Shown: positions 6,137-13,238, numbered from the stretch's first letter. The stretch is DNA of 18,472 bases from JBEULC01 sp045504435 (GCA_045504435.1 JBEULC010000013.1:1-18472), one strand, 5' to 3'. The notes: generated by a model not told the origin, from the sequence alone. A program made the numbers and translations.

Positions 6137-6568
6137 TTATAATCTCCTTAGACTACGGCGTGTAATTAATCTTTGATTGCTGCATGAAATTTGTATGGTA
6201 TTTTCTTTACCTTGGGGCTTTAAACTTATATCTTCTTGGTTAATTAGTTCGGGAATTTCAGCATCTCCTTTGACAATATCCTTTAAATACCTAAGAATAT
6301 CCTCATACCTTTTACGACGCTCTTCAGTCAATCCTGCACCATAATCCGTACTAAGTTTATAAAAATCAATAATACAAACCCATTCTTTTAATAAATTAAG
6401 CACATTCAAAAGAGGAGTTTTCTATCTCTTATTTAGATAGCCGTCTATCTCAGAACTTGCATTTTCTATTGCTCTAATTAAAGGACTTATATCTTCTTTA
6501 TCATGGAGCAACTGCTTAACATTATTATCGCCATACATTAAATAAAGGTCAGAGATCTCTGAATACCT
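6137..6568 (-). pseudogene. Mu gp36-like protein (DUF1320), nonsense codon and lost start
   Basis: In one frame from about 6568: YSEISDLYLMYGDNNVKQLL, HDKEDISPLIRAIENASSEI, DGYLNKR, TAG (6424-6422), KTPLLNVLNLLKEWVCII, DFYKLSTDYG, and RRKRYEDILRYLKDI. Mu gp36 homologues read '..dga.Id.al..A...iDgYL.gRY.lPl..vP..l...acdia.Y.L.....e...kRYedal..L..i', so TAG replaces the conserved Tyr of 'RYxxPL' (TAT or TAC to TAG). The codon where a start is expected, before YSEIS, is AGG and overlaps the AAGGAGG ribosome site; the next ATG (6538) would drop ten residues. The C-terminus ITRRSLRRL corresponds to the family's 'FsRdsL.gf' end. It lies directly after T, its normal place. Role: head-tail adaptor region. 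Confidence 0.85.
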
Positions 6569-6570
6569 CC

Positions 6571-7497
6571 TTACTTAACCTTTACGTTGTCTTTATTATC
6601 TACCTTACCTTTAGACTCAGCCTTAGTTAAAAAAGGCAAAAATACTATTTCTATTTCATTACTCCAAATATTGCTTGTGCCATCTTGCTGTAATTGCTGA
6701 AATAACTTTTTAGCTCTTATATAATTATGTGGACCCACACTAATATGAGTAGGTTTTGCTCCCACCATATTGCCATTGCTCTTTTGAATAGACATCATTT
6801 GTGCTACTGCATCTTCAAAGTTCTCACCATTTAAAGGCGCTTGGCTACCGAAAGCCAACTGCCATAAACCATAACCAATTGCTCCCCTACCCCTTATCCC
6901 AAATAAATACTCATCTTTTAAAAAGGTATGTTCTGATAAATCAGCTGGCTTTTCCATTTTGTAAGCTGTACGTTCTTGATGGAACAATGCCGGCATATTT
7001 TTACTAGCATCAATTAATACCCAAGGTTCTTCAGTTCCTGCTTGCAGATTATTTTGGGGAACAAGTCCAGGATGTGAGCTGCTGAAGAAATTTACATCAT
7101 CATAAGATTTACCGTTCACAAAGCCTGCTACTAAAGCCTCAGCCACAAGTTTATCAGGATGTTGGGCTGCTTCTTTGCCAAGGGCTTGAGAATTATACAT
7201 ATAAAAATTATAGGCATCATCTTCAATAGCAGTTCTTGGGACCTTAACAGTTGCCTCAAATTTCTTATTAACTATAATATATTTGCTTTCTTTAATAGAT
7301 TTTAGTTGGCGTTCATCACCCTCTAACCATTCTTTAATCGTTGGTAAATCCCCCAAAGGATAAATATTACTAGAACCATTACTAATAATAATTGGAGCGA
7401 TGGTTTTATATACTGGTTTATAGTTTTCTAAACCTTTTTGAAATTGTAATATTACGGTAGTGGATAAATCTTGTATCTTTTCAAATGTTATCGCCAT
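6571..7497 (-). CDS. T: Major head subunit (Mu gpT-like capsid protein)
   Basis: A 308-residue protein, close to Mu T (about 305). Family features in order: an N-terminal helix followed by YKTIAPIIISNGSSNIYPLG and LPTIKEWLEGDERQLKSIKE (family 'y..fp.lG.lP.lReWiGdRqi.nl....y'), FEATVKVPRTAIEDD ('fE.ti.v.r..IEDD'), AAQHPDKLVAEALVAGFVNG ('.a.hpd.Lv..ll..gf...cyDGq.FF'), DDVNFFSSSHPG, and near the C-terminus PTHISVGPHNYIRAKKLF ('P..LvVpp.le..a..ll'). It assembles the icosahedral shell. The ATG at 7497 has GGAAAG about 6 bases upstream. The frame is intact. It follows gp32 by 80 bases, where a 20-base palindrome and a recurrent 16-base box occur. Confidence 0.93.
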   Translation of the reverse strand: MAITFEKIQDLSTTVILQFQKGLENYKPVYKTIAPIIISNGSSNIYPLGDLPTIKEWLEGDERQLKSIKESKYIIVNKKFEATVKVPRTAIEDDAYNFYMYNSQALGKEAAQHPDKLVAEALVAGFVNGKSYDDVNFFSSSHPGLVPQNNLQAGTEEPWVLIDASKNMPALFHQERTAYKMEKPADLSEHTFLKDEYLFGIRGRGAIGYGLWQLAFGSQAPLNGENFEDAVAQMMSIQKSNGNMVGAKPTHISVGPHNYIRAKKLFQQLQQDGTSNIWSNEIEIVFLPFLTKAESKGKVDNKDNVKVK

Positions 7498-7533
7498 TGG
7501 TCTTTCCTATTGTTAGGCATCAGATAAATCTGT

Positions 7534-7549
7534 GCCATTTAATTTTGTC
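7534..7549 (-). repeat. Recurrent box GCCATTTAATTTTGTC (between gp32 and T)
   Basis: The minus-strand reading is GACAAAATTAAATGGC, containing an ATG that opens only a 16-codon frame ending in the T start. The same 15-16 bases recur at 15260-15274 and 17533-17548, with one mismatch at 11007-11022, and shortened (13 bases) at the portal and gp27 starts. Confidence 0.6.
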
Positions 7550-7560
7550 TTAATTTTGAT

Positions 7561-7580
7561 TAAGCTTTTTAAAAAGCTTA
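7561..7580. repeat. Perfect 20-base palindrome at the end of gp32
   Basis: TAAGCTTTTTAAAAAGCTTA is its own reverse complement and includes the gp32 stop codon. As RNA it could fold but has no following U-tract on the coding strand, so it is not a convincing terminator. Confidence 0.6.
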
Positions 7581-8591
7581 GGAAAATAATCTATTCCTAG
7601 TTTCTGCAAATTCCTTTTCATTTATGAAATATACTGTAGTAAGTTTCTTTTGCTCGCTATTTAAAGAAACGCCAAAATTTTTATCGTCCAAAGGCTTTTG
7701 AATGTTATTTAAAGCTAAGATATTTGGCACTTTTTCCATAGTTTTGGTAAATTCCTCCACTGCTTCCATGGAATTTAAATGCTTGAGATAAAAATCTCGT
7801 GTGCTTGGTGCAATTTTGCCGTTTTTTATGGCAATTTCTATAGCTTGCGATTTATTTAGCGCTAAAACACTAGATTTATAATTATTAAACTCTGAACTTA
7901 TAGCGTTTAGTTCCAAAGCCAATTTTTCAGTTTCTTTTATATTTGCTTGATTTTTTAAATCATGCAACTTTTGTAATACTGCATCTTTAGAACTACCATC
8001 TGGAAGCTCTAAAGCTTTTAGTAAATCTTCGTCTTTAATCATAGTTGCTCCTAGTTCTTGATTATTTAAGGTATTTGTATCGGAGATACCTGTATTTTTA
8101 ATGGTATTTAATGCTGGTAACTTAAAATTAGGTTTATTAGTTAAAGCAACGCTTGTAAGTAAAGTAATTTTATTATTTTTATCTGTTAAAAAAGCTGGAG
8201 ATATATAACTTACATGTCTAGCTTTGATCGCTTGTGCTTCCTCATTCCATAATACATTTACCCAAATCTTGCCTTCAAAATCTGCTTCTAAAGATTTAAT
8301 CCAGTCAATCGCTGGAACAAACTGACCGCTATTTGCTTTTAGCTCACTTTCATGTTCAAAATCTATAGGCAAATCTAAATTATTATTAATAAAAGCCTCC
8401 ATAACTTCTTGTGGATTATAGGTAAATTTACGACCATCAGGCCCCAAAATAGGAGATTTAGGCAAGATTAGGATTTTAGTAGGGATTTCTATATCTAAAG
8501 AAGGTTGAATATTAGCCTTGCTATTTTCAGAGATATCATTAGAGGCCGAAATAAAATTTAGTTCTATAAAATTATTTATTAAGTCTGCCAT
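7578..8591 (-). CDS. Mu gp32-like (gpI) capsid protease with scaffold region
   Basis: A 337-residue protein. The N-terminal 160 residues match Mu prophage I proteins: ILGPDGRKFTYNPQEVMEAF, LPIDFEHESE (His80 in the family's 'p.DyEHq'), AAGW-type PAIDWIKSLEA, IWVNVLWNEEAQAIKARHVS, YISPAFLTDK (Ser131 in the conserved 'Y.SPaF') and LLTSVALTNKPNFKLPAL. The C-terminal half is helical and charged, as in scaffold segments; ATMIKDEDLLKALELP with Met184 could be an internal start for a separate scaffold (Mu Z-like), though I see no decisive ribosome site. The protein matures the capsid by cleavage. The ATG at 8591 has no strong Shine-Dalgarno (GAACAGATAAATA). Because a terminator and the opposite-strand ParDE cassette lie upstream, it may need its own promoter in 8592-8823. 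Intact. Confidence 0.88.
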   Translation of the reverse strand: MADLINNFIELNFISASNDISENSKANIQPSLDIEIPTKILILPKSPILGPDGRKFTYNPQEVMEAFINNNLDLPIDFEHESELKANSGQFVPAIDWIKSLEADFEGKIWVNVLWNEEAQAIKARHVSYISPAFLTDKNNKITLLTSVALTNKPNFKLPALNTIKNTGISDTNTLNNQELGATMIKDEDLLKALELPDGSSKDAVLQKLHDLKNQANIKETEKLALELNAISSEFNNYKSSVLALNKSQAIEIAIKNGKIAPSTRDFYLKHLNSMEAVEEFTKTMEKVPNILALNNIQKPLDDKNFGVSLNSEQKKLTTVYFINEKEFAETRNRLFS

Positions 8592-8823
8592 TATTTATCT
8601 GTTCTTTATTTCATGATTTTATATTATTCTTTTATTTTATTCCTTTTTTAAAACACTTTCCATGTTAACACTGCTACCCGAGTTTTAAGGGTTTTCTCTA
8701 TTTAATTTCTAAATTAAATAAGATTATTTATAATTATCCTTGAAATTTTCCTAGACCTATTCTAAAATACTATAAGTAAGACATTGTAGGACAAAATGAA
8801 GCTCACATATAAAGGATAATAAA
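8592..8823. other. Divergent intergenic region between gp32 and parD
   Basis: 232 bases without a gene. It holds the putative parD promoter, an inverted repeat ATTTAATTTCTAAATTAAAT (8700-8719, 9-base arms), a TACTATAAGTA dyad (8768-8778) next to the parD -10 box that could be the antitoxin operator, and probably a promoter for gp32 on the minus strand that I cannot place with confidence. Confidence 0.4.
8740..8768 (+). promoter_or_regulatory. Putative sigma-70 promoter of parDE
   Basis: TTGAAA (8740-8745) and TAAAAT (8763-8768) have the ideal 17-base spacing and are followed by a TACTATAAGTA dyad. The ribosome site AAAGGA (8811-8816) lies 7 bases before the ATG at 8824. ParD antitoxins usually autorepress by binding dyads over the promoter. 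Confidence 0.55.
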
Positions 8824-9084
8824 ATGGGAATAACACAAACAGTTAGCTTAGGAGATTATTGGAATAGCTTTATTCAAAAAAAGCTAGAAGAAGGACAATA
8901 TACTTCTATGAGTGAAGTATTAAGAGAAGGATTAAGGTTATTAGAAGGGCAAGAAAGAAATAACCAAAAACTTCAGAAGCTGAGAGAAGCTTTGCTTGAT
9001 GGGGAAAAAAGCGGAAGCGCAGGAATATTGAACTTAGAAAAAATTAAAAAAGAAGCTATGGAGAAAAGAGGCTTGATTGAGTAA
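8824..9084 (+). CDS. parD: ParD-family antitoxin
   Basis: An 86-residue protein. The N-terminus TQTVSLGDYWNSFIQKKLEE, then GQYTSMSEVLREGLRLLE, is the ribbon-helix-helix signature of ParD ('.sv.Lgd...ifi...v.sGrY.saSEVvReaLRlLE'): residues 3-8 form the DNA-binding strand and the helices follow. The C-terminal half (about 45-86) is helical and charged and should wrap the toxin. The neighbouring ParE starts at a TTG inside its last codons (8-base overlap), so the two are translationally coupled. It is transcribed against the phage late genes from its own promoter and inserted between MuF and gp32. It neutralises ParE and represses the operon. Intact. Confidence 0.88.
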   Translation: MGITQTVSLGDYWNSFIQKKLEEGQYTSMSEVLREGLRLLEGQERNNQKLQKLREALLDGEKSGSAGILNLEKIKKEAMEKRGLIE

Positions 9085-9391
9085 AGTTTTTACAATAGAG
9101 ATTTCTCAGAGCGCAAAAAGAGATTTGGAAGGTATATGGAACTATACTTATGACACCTTCGGAGTTAAGCAAGCTAATAAATATTATCTAGAATTAGAAG
9201 AAGGCTTTACTACTTTATCTATGCATCCTCATATAGGAATTTCTTGTGATTACATAGAAATCGGCTATAGAAAATATTTTATCAATAATCATGTAATTTT
9301 TTATCGTATTCAAGAAGTAGATACTATAAAAATAATTAGAGTTTTAAATAAAAATATGGATGTAGAAAGTCATTTAAAAGATAATACTTGA
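9077..9391 (+). CDS. parE: ParE-family toxin (RelE/ParE superfamily)
   Basis: A 104-residue protein starting at TTG 9077, overlapping parD by 8 bases. It matches ParE: FTIEISQSAKRDLEGIWNYT ('..l..s..A..Dl..Iw.Yt...fG..qA..Y...L...f..La..P..G'), FGVKQANKYYLELEEGFTTL, MHPHIGISCDYIEIGYRKYF ('G...d.i..gyR.f....HvifYr'), NNHVIFYRI and IKIIRVLNKNMD ('i.I.RILH..MD'). The usual His in 'LH..MD' is Asn here. ParE toxins inhibit DNA gyrase; the RelE branch cleaves mRNA; the Fold, the Arg in GYRKY and 'MD' favour ParE. The length is normal and the frame open, so the pair can be active even in a dead prophage. Confidence 0.87.
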   Translation: MSKVFTIEISQSAKRDLEGIWNYTYDTFGVKQANKYYLELEEGFTTLSMHPHIGISCDYIEIGYRKYFINNHVIFYRIQEVDTIKIIRVLNKNMDVESHLKDNT

Positions 9392-9540
9392 TGTATTTTT
9401 TATTCTAAAACATTATTAAATATCATTAAAATTAAGGTGTTTAAAATTGAAAATGATATAAGATTAGTCTCTGAAAATCCATTTGCAATTAATTGTAATT
9501 TCCTCCTGTTTTCATCAATAGTTTTCTTGTAAATAACCTC

Positions 9541-9775
9541 AGCTTTTGCAATTTATTTTCCTTGTAAATCGTCTTACATTTTCACCACTTACTTCCCTGC
9601 AAAAGCGTTGTATATTAAGGCTTTTACAAGCAATTGCAATTTGCAAATTACATATCTTTTGCTTTGTAAATGGCAATGAAATTTCTAAGCAAATTACAGA
9701 ATAAAAAGTTTGTAAAAGCAATTGAAAATTGCCTAAGATTTACAATTGGATTTGCACTTCTTATTTGCAAAAGCT
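9541..9775. repeat. Long imperfect inverted repeat with nested arms
   Basis: Three pairs of complementary arms nest in order: AGCTTTTGCAA (9541-9551) with TTGCAAAAGCT (9765-9775); TTGTAAATC (9562-9570) with GATTTACAA (9737-9745); GCTTTTACAA (9620-9629) with TTGTAAAAGC (9710-9719). GCAAATTACA also occurs twice directly (9642-9651 and 9689-9698), and TTGCAA/TTGTAAA words are dense throughout. The nesting implies a large cruciform or a structured RNA, or the decayed remains of a small palindromic mobile element. No coding capacity is evident. Confidence 0.5.
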
Positions 9776-9793
9776 ATGAGAAAAAGACAACAA

Positions 9794-9822
9794 AAAAGGG
9801 AAGTAATTATCACTTCCCTTTT
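9794..9822. terminator. Strong hairpin terminator, probably bidirectional
   Basis: AAAAGGGAAGT (9794-9804) pairs perfectly with ACTTCCCTTTT (9812-9822) around a 7-base loop. On the minus strand the stem ends in TTTTTT (9797-9792) about 28 bases after the native MuF stop (9851), so it fits as terminator of that gene; on the plus strand it ends in TTTT and could stop read-through from parDE. Confidence 0.75.
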
Positions 9823-9850
9823 ACTTTAAAAATACAAACTTCAGAACTTA

Positions 9851-11011
9851 CTAATTGCTAAATTCTTTCAGCTCATTATTATTTAAGCGGTAAAAATTAG
9901 TAAGTAATAGTTCCCTGTCTTTGGTAAAATTTGCTGCAACTACATAACCATATTTTCCTATTTTTTAATATAAGCTTTATGCTTTTTATTGTAATGGCCA
10001 CTTTCTATAATCTCTTGAATTAACCTATAATCTTCTATTTTAATATCGGGGTTGATTATTTTTATATTTGCCAAAGTATCTTCACTGAGGCGCATTATTT
10101 GAGGCTCTTTCACTATGCCTTTATTTACATAAGCTATAGGAACAAAATTATATTCTCTAAGGGGAACACCCTTAACTTCAGGTTGTAATGTCTTACTATT
10201 GTTAAAAAAACTAGTAAAATATTTACTTGCCACTATACTAGCTATTTGACTTTTTGCCATTTTGCTTGGCACTTCTAATAATTTCTTTTCTAAACTTTCG
10301 GATAAAATTTTATTACGAAACTTTCCGCTATTACTGCTCCATGCTGGATCAACTCCCTTAAGATGTTTGATTTTAACACCCTGCTTTTCTGTGGTTAAAA
10401 AATCTAATTTAGGATTGGGAGACAATCCCCCTTGCAATTCTGCCTGCTTCGTAGTTATCTGTACTACAAAACATTTACAGCCCCAGCCATTGGGTGGCAT
10501 GGCATAATTCCAAAAAGGATGGTCTATGGGTAATATCATGTTTGCCCAAGCTAAATGTTGGTCTCGATGTTTGCTGCTGGGACCTAATTTATATTGAAAG
10601 TAGGGCGCAAAATCCTTGGTATCTTGGGCCTTGCTCCAAGTGGCTGCAGCTCTAGCACTTCTTTTATTAGCATCATAAATTGTCTTTAAACGTCTTGGAG
10701 AACCAAGCTGCACTAACTCTTTTTTTCCTGTTAATGGGTTGGGCTAAGCCCTTACCCCACCAACCTTTTTCTTGTAACAAGGGAGTTAATTCTTTTTTAA
10801 ATTGGTGTAATGTTTTACCACCTTGTAAAGCATCTTCTAAAGCAGTTTTGATATTTAATAAAATATCTGCTTCAGTTGATTTAGCTACGGTAAAACTAGC
10901 GGCATGCTCGTTTTGTAAAATGTCAGTCCACTTATAAGTGGCCTCTATACTTTTACTTTTTAGATAACCCACAGATCTTTCTGACAATAATTTTATAGAG
11001 TTTGCTGCCAT
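9851..11011 (-). pseudogene. MuF head morphogenesis protein (gp30/F) with C-terminal PBECR-like nuclease domain, two frameshifts
   Basis: Frame one (11011-10673) gives the N-terminal helical domain to KELTPLLQEKGWWGKGLA. The family continues '..DPxTGExxxVQLGSPRRLxTIYdtN'; here NPLTGKKELVQLGSPRRLKT lies one frame over, so a one-base shift occurs at GGGCTTAGCCCAAC (about 10736-10749). The second part has the MuF core: SSKHRDQHLAWANMILPIDH and MPPNGWGCKCFVV. It continues into a C-terminal domain (EPQIMRLSEDTLANIKIINP, KIEDYRLIQEIIESGHYNKK) and stops after AYIKK at 9958. One extra A in the A6 run at 9966-9961 reads through to YIKKIGKYGYVVAANFTKDR, ELLLTNFYRLNNNELKEFSN and TAG at 9851. That domain fits PBECR-type nucleases often fused to MuF. 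MuF is a minor capsid protein; the fused domain would be delivered with DNA. Either two mutations, or rescue by slippage. Confidence 0.85.
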
Positions 11012-11022
11012 TAAATTTTGTC
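11007..11022 (-). repeat. Recurrent box, one mismatch, at the MuF start
   Basis: GCCATTAAATTTTGTC differs by one base from the box at 7534-7549. Here the included ATG is the real MuF start codon (MAANS). Confidence 0.5.
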
Positions 11023-11033
11023 TTATTTCATTT

Positions 11034-11288
11034 TTAATAATGATATCTACATTGAAGAATAACTAATTGATGATTTTCATATTTATAAACTAAACGATGC
11101 TCTGTATCTATACGGCGGCTCCAATACCCTGATAAATTTCCTTTTAATGGCTCTGGCTTGCCTTCACCTGTAAAGGGAGTTCTAAGGCAATCTTTTATTA
11201 AAGAATTTATTTTCTTAAGCTTTTGTTTATCTATACTATACCAATAAAGATAATCTTCCCAGGCTCCTTCTTCAAAACTAATTTGCAT
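11034..11288 (-). CDS. yoeB: YoeB toxin (mRNA interferase)
   Basis: An 84-residue protein, the same length as E. coli YoeB and with all hallmark motifs: ISFEEGAWEDYLYWYSIDKQ at the N-terminus, KINSLIKDCLRTPFTGEGKP, EPLKGNLSGYWSRRIDTEHR, LVYKYE and the terminal QCRYHY. The catalytic set known in E. coli YoeB is visible here: Glu of GKPEPLK, Arg of EHRLVY and the terminal His-Tyr. YoeB cleaves mRNA at the ribosomal A site. The start overlaps the yefM stop by 11 bases (translational coupling). The pair lies between portal and MuF on the late strand, so it may be transcribed both from its own promoter and by late read-through. Intact. Confidence 0.95.
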   Translation of the reverse strand: MQISFEEGAWEDYLYWYSIDKQKLKKINSLIKDCLRTPFTGEGKPEPLKGNLSGYWSRRIDTEHRLVYKYENHQLVILQCRYHY

Positions 11289-11535
11289 CTTCTAATAACT
11301 CTTTGGTTATCAATTGCTTTGCTTCCACATTTTCTCTAGCCTTGAGCAGTCTTTGAGCATTTTTTGGAGACTTTAATAAATAATTTGTTTCCTGCCAAGA
11401 ATTATATTCTTCTAATGAAATTACAACTGCGCTTTTATTATTTTTAGTAATTATAATAGTTTCATTACTATCTACAACATCATCTATTAATTTTGCCAAT
11501 TGTTCTCTACTTTTACTATAGCTAATTACTTGCAT
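11278..11535 (-). CDS. yefM: YefM antitoxin (Phd/YefM family)
   Basis: An 85-residue protein: MQVISYSKSREQLAKLIDDV, VDSNETIIITKNNKSAVVIS, LEEYNSWQETNYLLKSPKNA, QRLLKA, matching YefM closely ('i.ysear.nla..md.v..d.epviITr....aVVlms.eey.sl.ET.YLL.sp.N...L..'). The N-terminal two thirds bind DNA and dimerise; the acidic C-terminus (NVEAKQLITKELLEDAN) inhibits YoeB. AGAGG lies about 10 bases before the ATG. Upstream are two TGTACA boxes 12 bases apart, the known YefM operator core, so autorepression is expected. Intact. Confidence 0.95.
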   Translation of the reverse strand: MQVISYSKSREQLAKLIDDVVDSNETIIITKNNKSAVVISLEEYNSWQETNYLLKSPKNAQRLLKARENVEAKQLITKELLEDAN

Positions 11536-11560
11536 TACTTTTATTCCTCTTAATATATAA

Positions 11561-11578
11561 TGTACATCATATTGTACA
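11561..11578. promoter_or_regulatory. YefM-YoeB operator: two TGTACA boxes
   Basis: TGTACA occurs at 11561-11566 and 11573-11578, 12 bases centre to centre, within the larger dyad AATGTAC..GTACATT, 26 bases upstream of the yefM ATG. In E. coli and relatives, YefM-YoeB binds paired TGTACA hexamers with this spacing. The promoter itself should overlap here, but its boxes are ambiguous. Confidence 0.8.
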
Positions 11579-11642
11579 TTATTACAGTTTAATAAACAAT
11601 ATGATTATACATACTAAAATTATTTAATTTTATCTTTAAAGG

Positions 11643-13238
11643 CTAGACTTTGAAAACTTTGGTCCATTCTTTAGTACTACTTTTAAGTAAAGAAGTTTCC
11701 ATTTTTTCTGTATTTAATTTTAGATTATCCATTTTACTTATAGCTTCTTCTATGGATTTAGAAGTATCCAACAGGTTTTCTATTTCTTTAACCATAGGTT
11801 CCATAAATTCTTCGTAAGCTTTTAGCTCTTCTTCTACTTCTAAATCTATTTCATCGCTATTGCTTTGCTTTTCAGCATTTAACTCTAGATTTTCATTGCT
11901 CCATAAATTTCCATAGCTGCTATTAAGAAAAGTATCCTCACTTGGCGCAGAAAGCTTGTAATGTATTGAAGAATCCTCTTTATCATTATCTCTTGGACCG
12001 CTTACGCATATTTTTTCTCTAAACTCACTAATACTAAAAGGAATACCCATATTATGAGTTTTTTCATAAATGTTCATCAAAAGTGATTTATCTTCCTCCT
12101 TAGAAAAATCAAATTCTAAAAATGGATAAAATTCCTGTTCACCAAAGTTTAAATCAATCAAAGGCTTTATAAGATCACGATTAATTGTATCTGCTAAATC
12201 TAAAGCATCGGCTTTTTGGATGATTTGACGCACCTCATTATGGACTTGGGCTTGCGATAATGAGCTACCACTATGGGTAGTCATTGTCTGCCCTAGAACA
12301 ATCTTAGATATTTGTTCATCAAGATAATTTATATAATTTCTGTATAAATCTCCATTACTATTTACTTTGGCATCGATGAATTCTATTTGCATTTCTTGGG
12401 GAATAATAGCGGCAAAATCCACACCAATATCAGATACAGCTTGCAACAATTTAGTTCTGTCGGTATCTGTAGCACTTTGATCATACTTACCAATTCTAAT
12501 AGGCATGCCAAATACTTCTATCAAGGCGCCCCAATCTTTTACACCATAGTTTTTAAGAATAAAAATTGAAGCTGCTGCAAAAGCCAAACCTCCTCTGGTT
12601 GGTAATCCACTTTTAAGTTGCGGCACATGTTTTATAACTTTTAGATTATCTAAAGTTGTGGTAGCTCCTTGGTCATCAACCCTTAATAATAGATTTTCTA
12701 AATTAGTATCAAAGGTAAACCATTGTGGTGGCTTGTGAGAATAGTTTTTCGGATAAATCATTTTATCTTTTTCATTATAAGCATAATTGACTTCCACAAC
12801 CGAAAATCCCTTACCTAGGCCATCAAGTAAATGAAACATCATCTTCTTAAATTGTGGAGTATTAATTACCTTATTCAAAAATAAAGATATATTTTCATCA
12901 CTTTTGGTGCTACTGGCACTATTCTTTTCCTCAACACTTTTAATGTAATAAGGGGTAGAAACCACCTGAAGTTTCCGTGTATTTAAAACAGTACGGTACT
13001 GACTATCCTTTTCCTCCATTTCTTCTGCCAAGGTTAAATAGGCTTCCATATTGCCATTTTTAGCTTCTTTTAGAATGCTACCTAATCTTGCAGGGCTTAA
13101 ACTTGTAGCCATACTTTCAAAAACTGTTTTCCTCACCCCTGCTGTTTGTGCGGTGATTTTTTCTTGTTCAAGTAAAGGCGATTTTCCCTTATTACTTATC
13201 TTAGTTTTCATATTTGTTGCCTGATTACTATCTGCCAT
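11643..13238 (-). CDS. Portal protein (Mu gp29-like, DUF935)
   Basis: A 531-residue protein, near the family length (about 510). Features in order: SLSPARLGSILKEAKNGNME (about 46-65; 'ltP.rLa.iLr.Ae.Gd...q..L.e.me..D.hl..vl..Rk.av'), MEEKDSQYRTVLNTRKLQVV, LDGLGKGFSVVEVNY, a long portal core with GGLAFAAASIFILKNYGVKD, WGALIEVFGMPIRIGKYD ('W..f.E.fGmPlRvGkY'), and TTHSGSSLSQAQVHNEVRQI ('t......gs.A...vh.ev...i...da..la.tln..Li..l..lN'). The acidic C-terminal tail (about 455-531) is typical. It forms the dodecameric DNA gate in the capsid. The start has the palindrome 13246-13263 directly upstream and no conventional Shine-Dalgarno. The next phage gene, MuF, is separated by the yefM-yoeB insertion. 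Intact. Confidence 0.92.
   Translation of the reverse strand: MADSNQATNMKTKISNKGKSPLLEQEKITAQTAGVRKTVFESMATSLSPARLGSILKEAKNGNMEAYLTLAEEMEEKDSQYRTVLNTRKLQVVSTPYYIKSVEEKNSASSTKSDENISLFLNKVINTPQFKKMMFHLLDGLGKGFSVVEVNYAYNEKDKMIYPKNYSHKPPQWFTFDTNLENLLLRVDDQGATTTLDNLKVIKHVPQLKSGLPTRGGLAFAAASIFILKNYGVKDWGALIEVFGMPIRIGKYDQSATDTDRTKLLQAVSDIGVDFAAIIPQEMQIEFIDAKVNSNGDLYRNYINYLDEQISKIVLGQTMTTHSGSSLSQAQVHNEVRQIIQKADALDLADTINRDLIKPLIDLNFGEQEFYPFLEFDFSKEEDKSLLMNIYEKTHNMGIPFSISEFREKICVSGPRDNDKEDSSIHYKLSAPSEDTFLNSSYGNLWSNENLELNAEKQSNSDEIDLEVEEELKAYEEFMEPMVKEIENLLDTSKSIEEAISKMDNLKLNTEKMETSLLKSSTKEWTKVFKV

Larger units (their letters stand above)
9392..9850. other. Non-coding stretch between parE and the MuF gene
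   Basis: About 460 bases with no convincing gene on either strand. It contains a long nested inverted repeat (9541-9775) and a strong hairpin terminator (9794-9822). The remaining 9392-9540 is A+T-rich with nothing I recognise. Short open frames across the repeats have low-complexity products and no ribosome sites. Confidence 0.6.

Noticed and set aside
7488..7538. 16-codon frame MAQIYLMPNNRKDQWR between gp32 and T
   Set aside because: Too short, no ribosome site, and it ends inside the T gene; treated only as part of the recurrent box observation.
9481..9780. CRISPR-like array
   Set aside because: The recurring TTGCAA/TTGTAAA words are not evenly spaced, have no unique spacers and are arranged as nested inverted arms.
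9670..9861. Open frame of 63 codons on the plus strand in the gap next to MuF
   Set aside because: It lies over the nested inverted repeat and the terminator, lacks a ribosome site, has low-complexity text and overlaps the native MuF 3' end.
9958..9966. Canonical -1 programmed frameshift at the A6 run of gp30
   Set aside because: The run does not fit the X-XXY-YYZ heptamer in the zero frame and I see no clear downstream pseudoknot; slippage is left open but not claimed.
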